Assembly: GCA_040902845.1 (NCBI GenBank)
Contig: JBBDWM010000042.1
Location: 62,001-126,000 of the forward strand
Reading direction: 5' to 3'
Source of the DNA: JALYNX01 sp040902845
GTDB taxonomy: Bacteria > Actinomycetota > Acidimicrobiia > Spongiisociales > ZC4RG35
DNA: 64,000 nt
Below are positions 1-8,439 of this stretch, piece by piece; position 1 is the first letter of the stretch, and every line of letters starts with the position of its first letter. Under the pieces are notes generated by a model that searched no databases, was not told the origin of the DNA, and saw nothing but the letters and a program-made list of their open reading frames with translations. The translations under genes and the position numbers were made by a program.

Positions 1-135
1 CTGGGGCTGTTGCCGGGGGGCACCTACTCCATCGTCTACGACGACGGACGGCTCATCCTCGGGGTGAATGCATCCCCACTGGCTGACGACTCGGGGTTCG
101 GCACCGTGGTGCTGGTGGTCATCGAGGGCGTATGA
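1..135 (+). CDS. C-terminal fragment of an unidentified protein
   Basis: An open frame enters from the left edge and stops with TGA at 133-135, giving the last 44 residues of a protein whose start lies outside the window. The tail alternates hydrophobic and acidic residues (GTYSIVYDDG, GFGTVVLVVIEG), as in a beta-rich or C-terminal strand. The stop overlaps the start of the next gene as ATGA (132-135), so the two are probably translationally coupled in one operon. No family can be assigned from this fragment. Confidence 0.6.
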   Translation: MGLLPGGTYSIVYDDGRLILGVNASPLADDSGFGTVVLVVIEGV

Positions 136-1769
136 ACCGCCGTCTGGCTTCCCTTCTCGTAGCGTCTCTCGTCGTCGCCTGCACCAGTTCCGGGACCGCG
201 GGGATAAGCACCATCGGGAGCGGAGCCACGAGCGAGGCCCCCGCCACCAACGGGTCCCAGCCCGCCGGGGGATTGACATGTTGGTCGGCTCCGACCTCGG
301 GGACGGCGGGTCCCATCGTCTTCGAGGACATGACCGAGGAAATGGGACTCGTCGAGCCACTCGTGGGAATGTATGGGCATTCCGCTGCCTTTGGGGATGT
401 CAACGCCGACGGATACGCAGATCTGGTCGTCGGGACCTTCGCCGACCGGGAGCCAGACGCGTATCAGGTCCGGGGGGCGGACGGTCCGGCTCCAGATCAG
501 CTGTTGTTGAGCCAGCCACAACTCGAGCCGGAGATGGGATGGAGCACCGAGTTGGGCCGGACCTCGGGAGCCGTGTTCGCCGACTTCGACGCCGACGGTG
601 ACGACGACCTATTGATCGTGCGTCACGCCGGCCGGTCCGCCGACTCGGAGACACCGAGCCGTCTCTACGAGAACGTAGATGGTGCCCTCGAATCCCACGG
701 CGAGATCCTCCCACCAGATTTCCGGGGCCGAACTCCTGCCGTCGCCGACTATGACGGCGACGGCCTGCTCGATGTCTACGTCTCCGAGGACAACTCGGGC
801 GAGACCGGCGGCATCCTCCTCCACAACGAGGGGTCGCTGCAGTTCGAGGATGTGACCGATGGTTCGGGTCTGGAGGGTGTCTTCGCCCTGAGCGCGACGT
901 CGGGCGACCTCAACGGCGACCGACGCCCGGACCTGGCGACCTCAACCGCCGTCTTCGTCAACCAGGGCGGTCTGGTCTTTACCGAGGTGACACCCGATGA
1001 CTACGCCGCAATCCCCATCGGCGAAGAGGACGATGCTGCCGGAGTCGCTCTAGGGGACCTCAACAGGGATGGGCTCACCGACATCGTGGTCGGCCAGCAC
1101 TATCGGGCCGCGGTCGAGTTCGACTCCGAGGTGCCGGTGCGGGTGTTCCTCAACACGGGAGGCGACCAACCGGGCTTCGAGGACGTCACGGCTTCGGCCG
1201 GACTGACTCCGCTCCCGACGCTCGCTCCCCATGTCCAGGTGGCGGATCTCGACAACGACTCCTGGCCGGACATCGTGACTTCCGCCTCGGCCGGTGACGG
1301 GACAAGCCTGGCCGTCTACCGGAATCTCGGTGGGGCGGATCTTTCGTTCGAGGTCACATCGGGTCTGGGCTCGGACCAGTACTGGGTTGGCGCGCCCATT
1401 GTCGACATCGACCGGGATGGACGGCTGGACGTCTTCGCCGTCGAGTGGGAGCCTTCTCTGCCCTCGATCATGTTTCGCAACGCCGGTGAGAGCGGTCACT
1501 GGGTCGAGGTCTCGGTGGGTGGCCCAGGGCGCGGGATTGGAAGTCTCGTGACGATTTCGACTCCGGACGGGACCGTGATCGGACAACAGGAGATCAACGT
1601 CGGGGGTGGCTACTCATCGGGTCGGTTGCCGGTCGCTCATTTCGGCCTCGGGGCGGAGACCATGGTGGATATCACCATCACCCTCCCGGATGGGACAGTC
1701 AACGATCTCCCCGGAATCACCGGTGACCAGCACATTCGTTGGCCCCAAGGGTGCGCCGGTGGCCAATGA
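132..1769 (+). CDS. FG-GAP/VCBS repeat lipoprotein with C-terminal ASPIC/UnbV domain
   Basis: A 545-residue secreted protein. It starts with a lipoprotein signal peptide (MNRRLASLLVASLVVAC, lipobox VVAC). The body carries repeated calcium-binding-like blade motifs of FG-GAP/VCBS type, such as DVNADGYADLVVG, DFDADGDDDLLIV, DYDGDGLLDVYVS, DLNGDRRPDLATS and DIDRDGRLDVFAV. These probably form a beta-propeller. Residues from about 450 fit the ASPIC/UnbV domain (GIGSLVTI, then EINVGGGYSSG and HFGLG). Such proteins are cell-surface, often adhesion or binding proteins; the ligand is unknown. The start is set by the ATGA overlap with the upstream gene. Confidence 0.85.
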   Translation: MNRRLASLLVASLVVACTSSGTAGISTIGSGATSEAPATNGSQPAGGLTCWSAPTSGTAGPIVFEDMTEEMGLVEPLVGMYGHSAAFGDVNADGYADLVVGTFADREPDAYQVRGADGPAPDQLLLSQPQLEPEMGWSTELGRTSGAVFADFDADGDDDLLIVRHAGRSADSETPSRLYENVDGALESHGEILPPDFRGRTPAVADYDGDGLLDVYVSEDNSGETGGILLHNEGSLQFEDVTDGSGLEGVFALSATSGDLNGDRRPDLATSTAVFVNQGGLVFTEVTPDDYAAIPIGEEDDAAGVALGDLNRDGLTDIVVGQHYRAAVEFDSEVPVRVFLNTGGDQPGFEDVTASAGLTPLPTLAPHVQVADLDNDSWPDIVTSASAGDGTSLAVYRNLGGADLSFEVTSGLGSDQYWVGAPIVDIDRDGRLDVFAVEWEPSLPSIMFRNAGESGHWVEVSVGGPGRGIGSLVTISTPDGTVIGQQEINVGGGYSSGRLPVAHFGLGAETMVDITITLPDGTVNDLPGITGDQHIRWPQGCAGGQ

Positions 1770-1821
1770 GTACTTCGCGTCGGATTCCCGGCCTTAGGCC
1801 GTTTGGGTAGCATCTCGACCC

Positions 1822-3105
1822 ATGACCGACCTCGTCACCCGTCACAAAGACGTGATCGCCCCGGTGATCGCCTACGACACCGACATTCATGCAGTCAAGG
1901 CCGAAGGGATCTGGGTCACGGATATCGAGGGAAGCCGCTGGGCGGACTTCGCCTGTGGCACCGCGGTTGCCAACCTCGGTCACAACCATCCCGCCGTCGT
2001 CGCGGCCGCCCACAAGCAAATCGACAGCCTCATGCACTCCGGTTGCATCGTGCGCTTCGACGCCATCGTCGAGGCCGCCGAGAAACTTCGGGACATAACC
2101 CCACCCGGCATCCAGAAATTCGCCTTCGCCAACTCGGGAGCAGAGTCGGTCGAGGCGGCAGTGAAACTGGCCAAGTACTCGACCGAGCGACAGGGTGTGA
2201 TCGCGTTTCGTGGGGCCTTTCACGGTCGCACGATGGGAGCGATCAGCTACACGACCTCGAACGCCAAGTACCGCGACGGGTATCACCCAGTCCTCGGATC
2301 AGTTTTCGTGGCGCCGTTTCCTCATCCCTACCGGTGGGGGATGACCGAAGACGCTGCCGTGGAGTATTCCCTCAATGAGTTGCGGTTGATGTTCAAGCAC
2401 GTAGTCACCCCGAAGAACATCGCCTGTTTCCTGGTGGAACCGGTCCAGGGTGAAGGCGGCTACTACCCGGCCCAGCCTGCATTTCTCGACGCCCTTCGGG
2501 AGCTGGCCGACGAGCACGGAATCATGCTGATCTACGACGAGGTGCAGACCGGTTTCGGACGGACCGCCGAGTGGTTTGCAGCCGACCACTTCGATGCCAA
2601 GCCGGACATCATGGCGATGGGCAAAGGGATCGCCAATGGCCTTCCACTGTCCGCTTATGGCTCTTCACGTGAGGTGATGGACAACTGGCCGGTCGGTGCC
2701 CATGGCACGACCTTCGGGGGGAACCCGGTGTCAACCGCCGCCGCCGTGGCGGTGATGGAGACCATGGAGGGGCTCCTCCCCCACGCCAGGGAGTTGTCCA
2801 AGCAGGCTTTCGAGCGCTTCCACGAGATGCATGAGAGTCATCCCACGATTGGCGACGTGCGGGGCTTGGGTCTGATGATCGGTGTCGAGTTGGTGACCGA
2901 TCGGGAAAGTCGGACACCAGACAAGGCAGCCTTCCTACACATCGAGAAGCACGCCTACGACCGCGAGCTGATCATCATCAACTGTGGTCCGGATGGCAAC
3001 GTGCTTCGATTCATCCCACCGCTTATTGCCACCCAAGAAGAGCTCGATTGGGCTCTCGATCTGGTGGAAGAGGGCTTGACCAGCTGGGAGAGCAAGCCCC
3101 GCTAG
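1822..3105 (+). CDS. class III PLP-dependent aminotransferase (GABA/ornithine aminotransferase-like)
   Basis: A 427-residue cytoplasmic transaminase of fold type I, class III. Visible signatures are the phosphate-binding ANSGAESVEAAVK, the cofactor aspartate in LIYDEVQTGFGRT (about residue 240) and the Schiff-base lysine in MAMGKGIANGLPLSA (about residue 269). The length is normal for the family. It resembles 4-aminobutyrate aminotransferases, but ornithine, diaminobutyrate or other omega-amino acid substrates cannot be excluded. It stands alone, about 50 bp after the repeat lipoprotein, with no pathway partner next to it. Confidence 0.88.
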   Translation: MTDLVTRHKDVIAPVIAYDTDIHAVKAEGIWVTDIEGSRWADFACGTAVANLGHNHPAVVAAAHKQIDSLMHSGCIVRFDAIVEAAEKLRDITPPGIQKFAFANSGAESVEAAVKLAKYSTERQGVIAFRGAFHGRTMGAISYTTSNAKYRDGYHPVLGSVFVAPFPHPYRWGMTEDAAVEYSLNELRLMFKHVVTPKNIACFLVEPVQGEGGYYPAQPAFLDALRELADEHGIMLIYDEVQTGFGRTAEWFAADHFDAKPDIMAMGKGIANGLPLSAYGSSREVMDNWPVGAHGTTFGGNPVSTAAAVAVMETMEGLLPHARELSKQAFERFHEMHESHPTIGDVRGLGLMIGVELVTDRESRTPDKAAFLHIEKHAYDRELIIINCGPDGNVLRFIPPLIATQEELDWALDLVEEGLTSWESKPR

Positions 3106-3136
3106 ACCGTGGGGAGGCGCCTGATTCGAGGCATCG

Positions 3137-3985
3137 TTGTGGGACACTCGTGGTGTGGACCGGAAACGTCTGCTGTCGGCTGTCACGGTCCTGGTGGCAA
3201 TCGTCGCCCTCGTGCTGGTGTTGGCCAACCGGTCCGCCCCGGAAGTCGAGGCCGGTGGGACCACGATCATCACCCGAACGGATCGCTCATCGACCACGGT
3301 TGAGGCCACATCAACAACCGTGGCCGCGGCGGCGGTGAACCCGAGTAGGACCACAACCACGGCTCCTGTGGCCACCACCACCTCGTCGACCCCTCCCCCC
3401 ACGACGACAGTTCCCCAGGCGCTGCCGTTTCAGTCGACGACCAACCCCGTTACCGCCGACGATTTGCTTGCCTCATGGCGTCCCGGGTGCCCGCTAGGCA
3501 TAGAGGAGTTGCGTGCGGTTGACGTCTCGTTCTGGGGATATGACGGCTCGGTTCGAACCGGGCGATTGATAGTTGCCGCCGACCTGGCAGACCAGATGGT
3601 GGCGATCATGCACGACCTATATGACGCCCGATTCCCGATCGAGCGCATGGAACCGGTCGACGTCTATGGAGGGGACGATGACCAAAGCATGGCTGCCAAC
3701 AACACCAGTGCGTTCAACTGCCGGCCTGTCACCGGAGGATCGGCATGGTCGGAGCACTCGTACGGGCGGGCGATCGATGTCAACCCCCTGGTCAACCCCT
3801 ACGTGAGAGGATCAACGGTGTTGCCTCCAGAAGGAGCGGCCTACGCCGACCGGAGCCAGGACGCAGCGGGAATGATTCACGCCGGTGACGTGGTGGTCGG
3901 CGCCTTCGCCGCCCAGGGGTGGAAATGGGGCGGCTATTGGAGCTCTCCCACCGACTATCAGCATTTCTCGACGACGGGGCATTGA
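3137..3985 (+). CDS. membrane-anchored M15-type (VanY/extensin-like) peptidase
   Basis: A 282-residue protein with one N-terminal membrane anchor (LLSAVTVLVAIVALVLVLA), then a Thr/Ser/Pro-rich linker to about residue 95, then a globular domain. The C-terminal part has the signature of the M15 family: SEHSYGRAIDVNP, with His and Asp zinc ligands, and a final WGGYW...DYQHFS with the third His. This suggests a D-Ala-D-Ala carboxypeptidase or cell-wall peptidase acting outside the membrane. The open frame begins at TTG 3137; GTG at 3155 is an equally plausible start. Its stop overlaps the next gene's possible start as TGATG. Confidence 0.8.
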   Translation: MWDTRGVDRKRLLSAVTVLVAIVALVLVLANRSAPEVEAGGTTIITRTDRSSTTVEATSTTVAAAAVNPSRTTTTAPVATTTSSTPPPTTTVPQALPFQSTTNPVTADDLLASWRPGCPLGIEELRAVDVSFWGYDGSVRTGRLIVAADLADQMVAIMHDLYDARFPIERMEPVDVYGGDDDQSMAANNTSAFNCRPVTGGSAWSEHSYGRAIDVNPLVNPYVRGSTVLPPEGAAYADRSQDAAGMIHAGDVVVGAFAAQGWKWGGYWSSPTDYQHFSTTGH

Positions 3986-4857
3986 TGCGCCGACAATCGA
4001 CCGGGAACCGCGGAGTGGACAGACGACATCTAAACCGAATGGGAAGAAGAATCATCGGGCTGCTGGTAGCAGCCGCACTGACAGTTGGCGCCTGCGGGAC
4101 CGGAGGGGGCACCCTCGAGCCGCCCGACGAGCCAGATTCCCCGGTTCTCCGAATCCATTACGAAGGTGGCTTCGTCCCCGTGGAGACCAGCCTCGGCATG
4201 GGGCCATCCTTTCAACTTCTGAGCGACGGCCGGCTCATCTTCCAGGGCGTCACCACCATGCAATACCCCGGGCCCCTGGTCGTGCCCTATCAGCAGGTTC
4301 AGCTCAGTGAGGCCGACGTAGATCGGGTGCTGGCCCTGATCAACGAGATGGGGCTGGCAGACATGGTCGACGAGAGGGACGACTCTCAGACCAACTTCGT
4401 CGCCGATGCCCCCACGTACGTGATCACCTACTGGGACGAGGAAGGTGAGCACAAGTACTCGGTGTACGGACTCGGGATTGACTCCGACTCGGGCAACGAG
4501 GCAACCCGGCTCGCGCTCGAACTCGACACCTTGATGTGGGAGCTCGCCTCAGGCGAAACCGAGACCTATGTGGCGGATGAAATCATTGTGTTCGCTGGCG
4601 TCAGCATGACTGAGCCCGAGCCCGGCTTCGAGGACATCCGCCCCTGGCCGCTCCCCGATGACCCACAGGGTTGGCGCGGGTTCAGCGGGATCGACTGGAA
4701 ATGCAACGTCTACCCCGGTGACAGCCTCGATCTGTTCACCGATGCAACCCAGGTCACCCAGTGGACCGCGCCGACCGCAGACGCCGGTCCCTACACCCTC
4801 GTGGTCCGCCAGCTCCTGCCCGGTGAGGACGGTTGCCCGGTCCTCGGCTCCCCCTAA
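3985..4857 (+). CDS. lipoprotein of unknown function
   Basis: A secreted lipoprotein with signal MGRRIIGLLVAAALTVGAC (lipobox VGAC). I put the start at ATG 3985, which overlaps the upstream TGA as TGATG and follows a purine-rich stretch. ATG 4039, right before the charged n-region, is the alternative and gives a more typical signal-peptide length. The mature part (about 250 residues) has no family motif I recognise. It is acidic, with segments such as LPDDPQGWRGFSGIDWKC and two late cysteines that could form a disulfide. Coupling to the M15-type peptidase suggests a role at the cell envelope. Confidence 0.65.
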   Translation: MRRQSTGNRGVDRRHLNRMGRRIIGLLVAAALTVGACGTGGGTLEPPDEPDSPVLRIHYEGGFVPVETSLGMGPSFQLLSDGRLIFQGVTTMQYPGPLVVPYQQVQLSEADVDRVLALINEMGLADMVDERDDSQTNFVADAPTYVITYWDEEGEHKYSVYGLGIDSDSGNEATRLALELDTLMWELASGETETYVADEIIVFAGVSMTEPEPGFEDIRPWPLPDDPQGWRGFSGIDWKCNVYPGDSLDLFTDATQVTQWTAPTADAGPYTLVVRQLLPGEDGCPVLGSP

Positions 4858-4876
4858 CCAGCGGCCGCTACGCATG

Positions 4877-4945
4877 GGAGTAGCCCCCTCCGTCGCCTAC
4901 GGCGCCACCTCCCCCAACGTCGCTCCGCTCCTGGGGGAGGAAATG
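4877..4945 (+). repeat. REP-like 69-bp hairpin repeat, copy 1
   Basis: First of two copies (other copy 5632-5700) that match at 66 of 69 positions. The right half contains an inverted repeat CCTCCCCC...GGGGGAGG that can form a hairpin. It lies in the 185-bp gap between the lipoprotein and the flavodoxin gene, where I see no other gene. The element could act as a transcription terminator or as a REP-type mobile palindrome. Confidence 0.8.
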
Positions 4946-5042
4946 GGGGGGAGCCCGCTACGAGAAGATCGGGTCGTTTTCCTCTACAAGGCACCCGCTT
5001 ATTCCGCACAGAATCGCGGGGTCCAGCGTCCAGGAGGTCGTT

Positions 5043-5591
5043 ATGAAGGCTCTTGTCGTCTATGAGTCGATGTTTGGAAACACCAAGTTGATCGCCGAGG
5101 CGGTCGCTGGGGGCCTCACCCGCCATCTGGACGTTGAGACCGTCGAGGTCGGGCAGAAGCCGGTCTTCGGCCCAGGGGTTGACCTCGTCGTGGTGGGTGG
5201 CCCGACGCATGCATTCGGCATGACCCGGGCCAGCACCAGGAAGTCGGCTGCTGAGCAGACGGAGGGGGATCTGGTCTCGCGGGGAATCGGGATCCGGGAA
5301 TGGATCGAGGGTCTGGGCGCGCCCGCAGAGTCTGTGTCTGCCGCCGCCTTTGACACAAGGATCGACAAGCCCCGTCTGCCCGGCTCGGCCGCGGCTGCTG
5401 CCCAGAGAAGGCTGCGCAAGCTGGGATTCCGCCTCCCGACAGAACCCGAGAGCTTCTTCGTCGACGGTACGACAGGGCCGTTGCTCGCCGACGAGTACGA
5501 GCGGGCCCACCTCTGGGGCGAGGAACTTGGGTCCAAGGTCTTCGCGAGGGCACCGATCAGCGTCCGTTTCTCCCCCCAGCGAACGAACTGA
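5043..5591 (+). CDS. flavodoxin-like domain protein
   Basis: A 182-residue cytoplasmic protein. The N-terminus MKALVVYESMFGNTKLIAEAV is the flavodoxin strand and FMN phosphate-binding loop, with the usual S-x-x-G-N-T spacing. GGPTHAFGM at about residues 58-66 matches the second FMN-contacting loop. It is likely an electron carrier or a flavodoxin-fold regulatory protein; no reductase partner is adjacent. A clear ribosome site (GGAGG) sits 6 nt before ATG 5043. The gene is bracketed by two near-identical REP-like repeats, and its 3' end runs into a hairpin. Confidence 0.85.
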   Translation: MKALVVYESMFGNTKLIAEAVAGGLTRHLDVETVEVGQKPVFGPGVDLVVVGGPTHAFGMTRASTRKSAAEQTEGDLVSRGIGIREWIEGLGAPAESVSAAAFDTRIDKPRLPGSAAAAAQRRLRKLGFRLPTEPESFFVDGTTGPLLADEYERAHLWGEELGSKVFARAPISVRFSPQRTN

Positions 5592-5603
5592 GCGTTGGGG
5601 GAG
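5570..5603 (+). terminator. hairpin straddling the flavodoxin stop codon
   Basis: CTCCCCCCAGCG and CGTTGGGGGAG form a GC-rich stem with an 11-nt loop that contains the end of the coding sequence and its TGA (5589-5591). It is followed by GAAAC rather than a T-run, so it is only a possible terminator or mRNA-stabilising stem. Confidence 0.5.
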
Positions 5604-5631
5604 GAAACAAACGGGCAACCCGTCACCCGTC

Positions 5632-5700
5632 GGAGTAGCCCCCTCCGTCGCCTCCGGCGCCACCTCCCCCAACGTCGCTGTGCTCCTGGGGGAGGAAATG
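5632..5700 (+). repeat. REP-like 69-bp hairpin repeat, copy 2
   Basis: Second copy of the element at 4877-4945, in the same orientation, differing at three positions. It sits between the convergent flavodoxin and trpB genes, 6 bp from the trpB stop. The CCTCCCCC/GGGGGAGG stem could serve as a bidirectional terminator here. Confidence 0.8.
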
Positions 5701-5706
5701 TCGCTG

Positions 5707-7065
5707 CTAGCCGGCGATCACTGGGATCTTTGCCATGGCGGCGGCAATCCGCTCCGCGGGGTACTCGTAGTCCTCCAGAGAGCCGTCGAAGTGGGACTGG
5801 TAGGCGGACATGTCGAAGTGACCGTGCCCGGATAGGTTGAACAGGATCACCTTCTCCTCGGCGGCCTCCTTGGCCTGCTCGGCCTGAGCGATAGCCGCCG
5901 CGATCGCATGGCTCGCCTCCGGTGCGGGAATGATGCCTTCGGTCCGCGCAAACTTGACCGCCGCGGTGAAGGTCTCGACCTGATGCCTCGACTCGGCTTC
6001 GATGATCCCTTCATCCTTGAGCAGCGACACCAGCGGCGCCATCCCGTGATACCGAAGCCCTCCGGCGTGGATCGGGTCGGGAATGAAGTCGTGGCCCAGA
6101 GTGTGCATCTTGACGATTGGGGCCATCCCCACCGCGTCCCCGAAGTCGAATTGATAGCTGCCCCTGGTCAGGGACGGGGCGGCGGCAGGCTCAACTGCGA
6201 TCACGATCGGATTGGTATTGCCGGCCAGCTTTTCGCGGATGAACGGGAACGTCAGCCCTGAGAAGTTGGAGCCGCCACCGGCGCAACCGATGATTACGTC
6301 AGGCGTCTCATCGACCAGGGCCATCTGCTTCAGCGCCTCCTCACCGATCACGGTCTGATGCATCAAGACGTGGTTGAGGACCGAGCCGAGGGAGTACTTG
6401 GTGTCGTCGTGGGTTGCGGCCACCTCCACCGCCTCGGAGATGGCAATGCCAAGACTTCCGGTCGAGTCGGGGTCCATCTCCAGGATCGAACGTCCCGCAC
6501 CGGTTCGGTCCGACGGTGACGGGTAGACAGTTGCTCCCCAGGCTTCGATCATCGCCCGGCGATAGGGCTTCTGATCGTAGGAGGCCCGAACCATGTAGAC
6601 CTCCAACTCGAGGCCGAACAGGGCGCACGCGAACGAGAGTGCCGAGCCCCATTGGCCGGCTCCTGTCTCGGTCGACAGTTTCTTGACTCCGGCCTTGGCG
6701 TTGTAATACGCCTGGGCCACCGCCGTGTTCGGCTTGTGCGACCCGGCGGGACTGACTCCCTCGTACTTGTAATAGATGCGGGCCGGGCCGCCGATCATCT
6801 TCTCCAGGTTCTTGGCTCGGTACAGGGGCGTGGGACGCCACATCCGATAGACCTCGCGCACCTCCTCGGGGATCTCGATGAAACGATCCTGACTGACCTC
6901 CTGGAGGATCAAGTCCATCGGGAACAGAGGAGCCAGGTCATCGGGCCCAACCGGCTCGTGGGTCCCCGGATGGAGGACAGGCGGGGGCGGCACCGGCAGA
7001 TCGGGGACGATGTTGTACCAGTGGGTCGGCAGCTCTGACTCCGGCAGGGTGATCTTGGTGTCCAT
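5707..7065 (-). CDS. trpB: tryptophan synthase beta-like protein, TrpB2 type
   Basis: A 452-residue PLP enzyme of the tryptophan synthase beta family (indole + serine to tryptophan). The PLP lysine lies in SHKPNTAVAQAYY (about residue 110), followed by TETGAGQWGSALSFA. The phosphate-binding glycine loop is GCAGGGSNFSG. The long N-terminal extension (WYNIVPDLPVPPPPVLHPGT), the PEEVREVYRMWRPTPLYRA segment and a length above 400 are typical of the TrpB2 subgroup, which often stands alone. No trpA is adjacent, so it may salvage indole or serve as a second TrpB. ATG start at 7065. Confidence 0.92.
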   Translation of the reverse strand: MDTKITLPESELPTHWYNIVPDLPVPPPPVLHPGTHEPVGPDDLAPLFPMDLILQEVSQDRFIEIPEEVREVYRMWRPTPLYRAKNLEKMIGGPARIYYKYEGVSPAGSHKPNTAVAQAYYNAKAGVKKLSTETGAGQWGSALSFACALFGLELEVYMVRASYDQKPYRRAMIEAWGATVYPSPSDRTGAGRSILEMDPDSTGSLGIAISEAVEVAATHDDTKYSLGSVLNHVLMHQTVIGEEALKQMALVDETPDVIIGCAGGGSNFSGLTFPFIREKLAGNTNPIVIAVEPAAAPSLTRGSYQFDFGDAVGMAPIVKMHTLGHDFIPDPIHAGGLRYHGMAPLVSLLKDEGIIEAESRHQVETFTAAVKFARTEGIIPAPEASHAIAAAIAQAEQAKEAAEEKVILFNLSGHGHFDMSAYQSHFDGSLEDYEYPAERIAAAMAKIPVIAG

Positions 7066-7132
7066 GGTTTGAAGTTACACCGCGGGGTTGGGGGTATGTT
7101 GGGCGCGGTCCCACGTATCCCGGAGCGATGAG

Positions 7133-7927
7133 ATGACCGCTTATCGATTGTTCAACCGTCGCATGGCGATAGCCGAGATGGGAAAGGCGGGTCTGGCGAT
7201 CGTCGTCTTCGGGGCCGCGGCTTGCTCAAACGAGGCGACCACCCTCCCCGGGGACAGCACCAACCCGGTCGACAACTCCTCGTCCCAGCCCACCACATCG
7301 ACGACACCTGCGGAGGCCACAACCACCGTCCTTGTCGGATCGTCGTTCCAGAGGATCGACCTCGGTTTTGTCTCGGCATACATCCTCTACCGCGGAGGTG
7401 AGGCCGCCCTCGTCGACACCGGGGTGTCGGGCAGCGAAGGTGCCATCGAGACCGCCCTCGGGGCGATCGGGCTCGGATGGGACGCCGTTGGTCATGTGAT
7501 CGTCACCCACAAGCATCCCGACCACCAGGGGAGCCTGGGCGCGGTGGTCGCCCTCGCGCCTGCTGCGCAGCTCTATGCCGGGGCAGCGGATATACCCGCC
7601 ATGGAGGCCGTCGCCATCCCGGCCGCGGTCGGTGACGGTGAGCGGGTCTTTGGTCTCGAGATCATCGAAACCCCGGGGCACACCGCAGGGCACATTTCCG
7701 TTCTCGACACCGTGGCGGGAATCCTGGTGACCGGCGATGCCCTCAACGGGGTGGCCGGATCTGTTGCCGGGCCCGATGCTGGGTTTTCCGAAGACATGAC
7801 GGTCGCCATCGAGTCCGTGACCAAGTTGGCGGGATTCACCTACCAGGTGGCCTTGTTCGGGCACGGGGAGCCGGTGCTCTCTGAGGCTTCGGGCCAGGTC
7901 AACGAGCTGGCGTCGAGTCTCGGCTGA
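7133..7927 (+). CDS. metallo-beta-lactamase-fold lipoprotein hydrolase
   Basis: A 264-residue exported hydrolase starting at ATG 7133 after a weak GGAG. The signal peptide ends in lipobox GAAAC, followed by a Thr/Ser-rich linker. The MBL-fold motifs follow in order: THKHPDHQG (HxHxDH-type motif with Lys between the His residues), GHTAGH, the bridging Asp in LVTGDAL, and a final LFGHGEP. These provide the zinc ligands of a dinuclear hydrolase. It could act on an extracellular thioester, lactone or similar; the substrate is not visible from the sequence. Confidence 0.85.
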   Translation: MTAYRLFNRRMAIAEMGKAGLAIVVFGAAACSNEATTLPGDSTNPVDNSSSQPTTSTTPAEATTTVLVGSSFQRIDLGFVSAYILYRGGEAALVDTGVSGSEGAIETALGAIGLGWDAVGHVIVTHKHPDHQGSLGAVVALAPAAQLYAGAADIPAMEAVAIPAAVGDGERVFGLEIIETPGHTAGHISVLDTVAGILVTGDALNGVAGSVAGPDAGFSEDMTVAIESVTKLAGFTYQVALFGHGEPVLSEASGQVNELASSLG

Positions 7928-7953
7928 GCCCAACCGTCTTTTACGATCCTGAC

Positions 7954-8433
7954 GTGAGTCTGTTGGGTGAGTTGCTCGTCGGCCTGGCGATCCTGGCCGG
8001 TCTGTTCGGGATCGTGGTGCCTCTGCTACCCGGTCTGGCGCTCCAGGTCGTTGCGATCCTTGTTTGGGCTGCCGTGGTGGGTGACCCGCTGGCCTGGGGG
8101 GTGGCCATTCTCTGTCTCGCTCTGGGGGCGGCGGGCACGGTTTTCAAGTATCTGGCGCCGGGACGGCGTCTCAAGGAATCAGGGATGCCCACCCGCACCC
8201 TGGTCATCGCGATTGCCGCCGGTGTGGCCGGGTTCTTCGTGATCCCGGTGATCGGGGCACCGATCGGATTCGTCGCCGCCATCTACGTTGCAGAGCGGAT
8301 CCGGGTCGGTCCCGAGCAGGCGTGGCCGGCCACCCGCACCTCCCTGGGCGCGGTGGCCACCTCGGTTGGGATCGATCTTCTCACCGGCCTCGTCGTTGCG
8401 GGGATCTGGTTCGTGGCAGTCGTCCTGGCCTGA
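7954..8433 (+). CDS. DUF456-family small membrane protein
   Basis: A 159-residue, very hydrophobic protein with about four membrane segments rich in Gly, Ala and Val. The pattern GLFGIVVPLLPGLALQ near the start and PVIGAPIGFVAAIYVAE later are typical of the DUF456 family. The function of the family is unknown. It starts at GTG 7954, 26 bp after the MBL-fold gene, and converges on acs. Confidence 0.8.
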   Translation: MSLLGELLVGLAILAGLFGIVVPLLPGLALQVVAILVWAAVVGDPLAWGVAILCLALGAAGTVFKYLAPGRRLKESGMPTRTLVIAIAAGVAGFFVIPVIGAPIGFVAAIYVAERIRVGPEQAWPATRTSLGAVATSVGIDLLTGLVVAGIWFVAVVLA

Positions 8434-8439
8434 GGCGGC

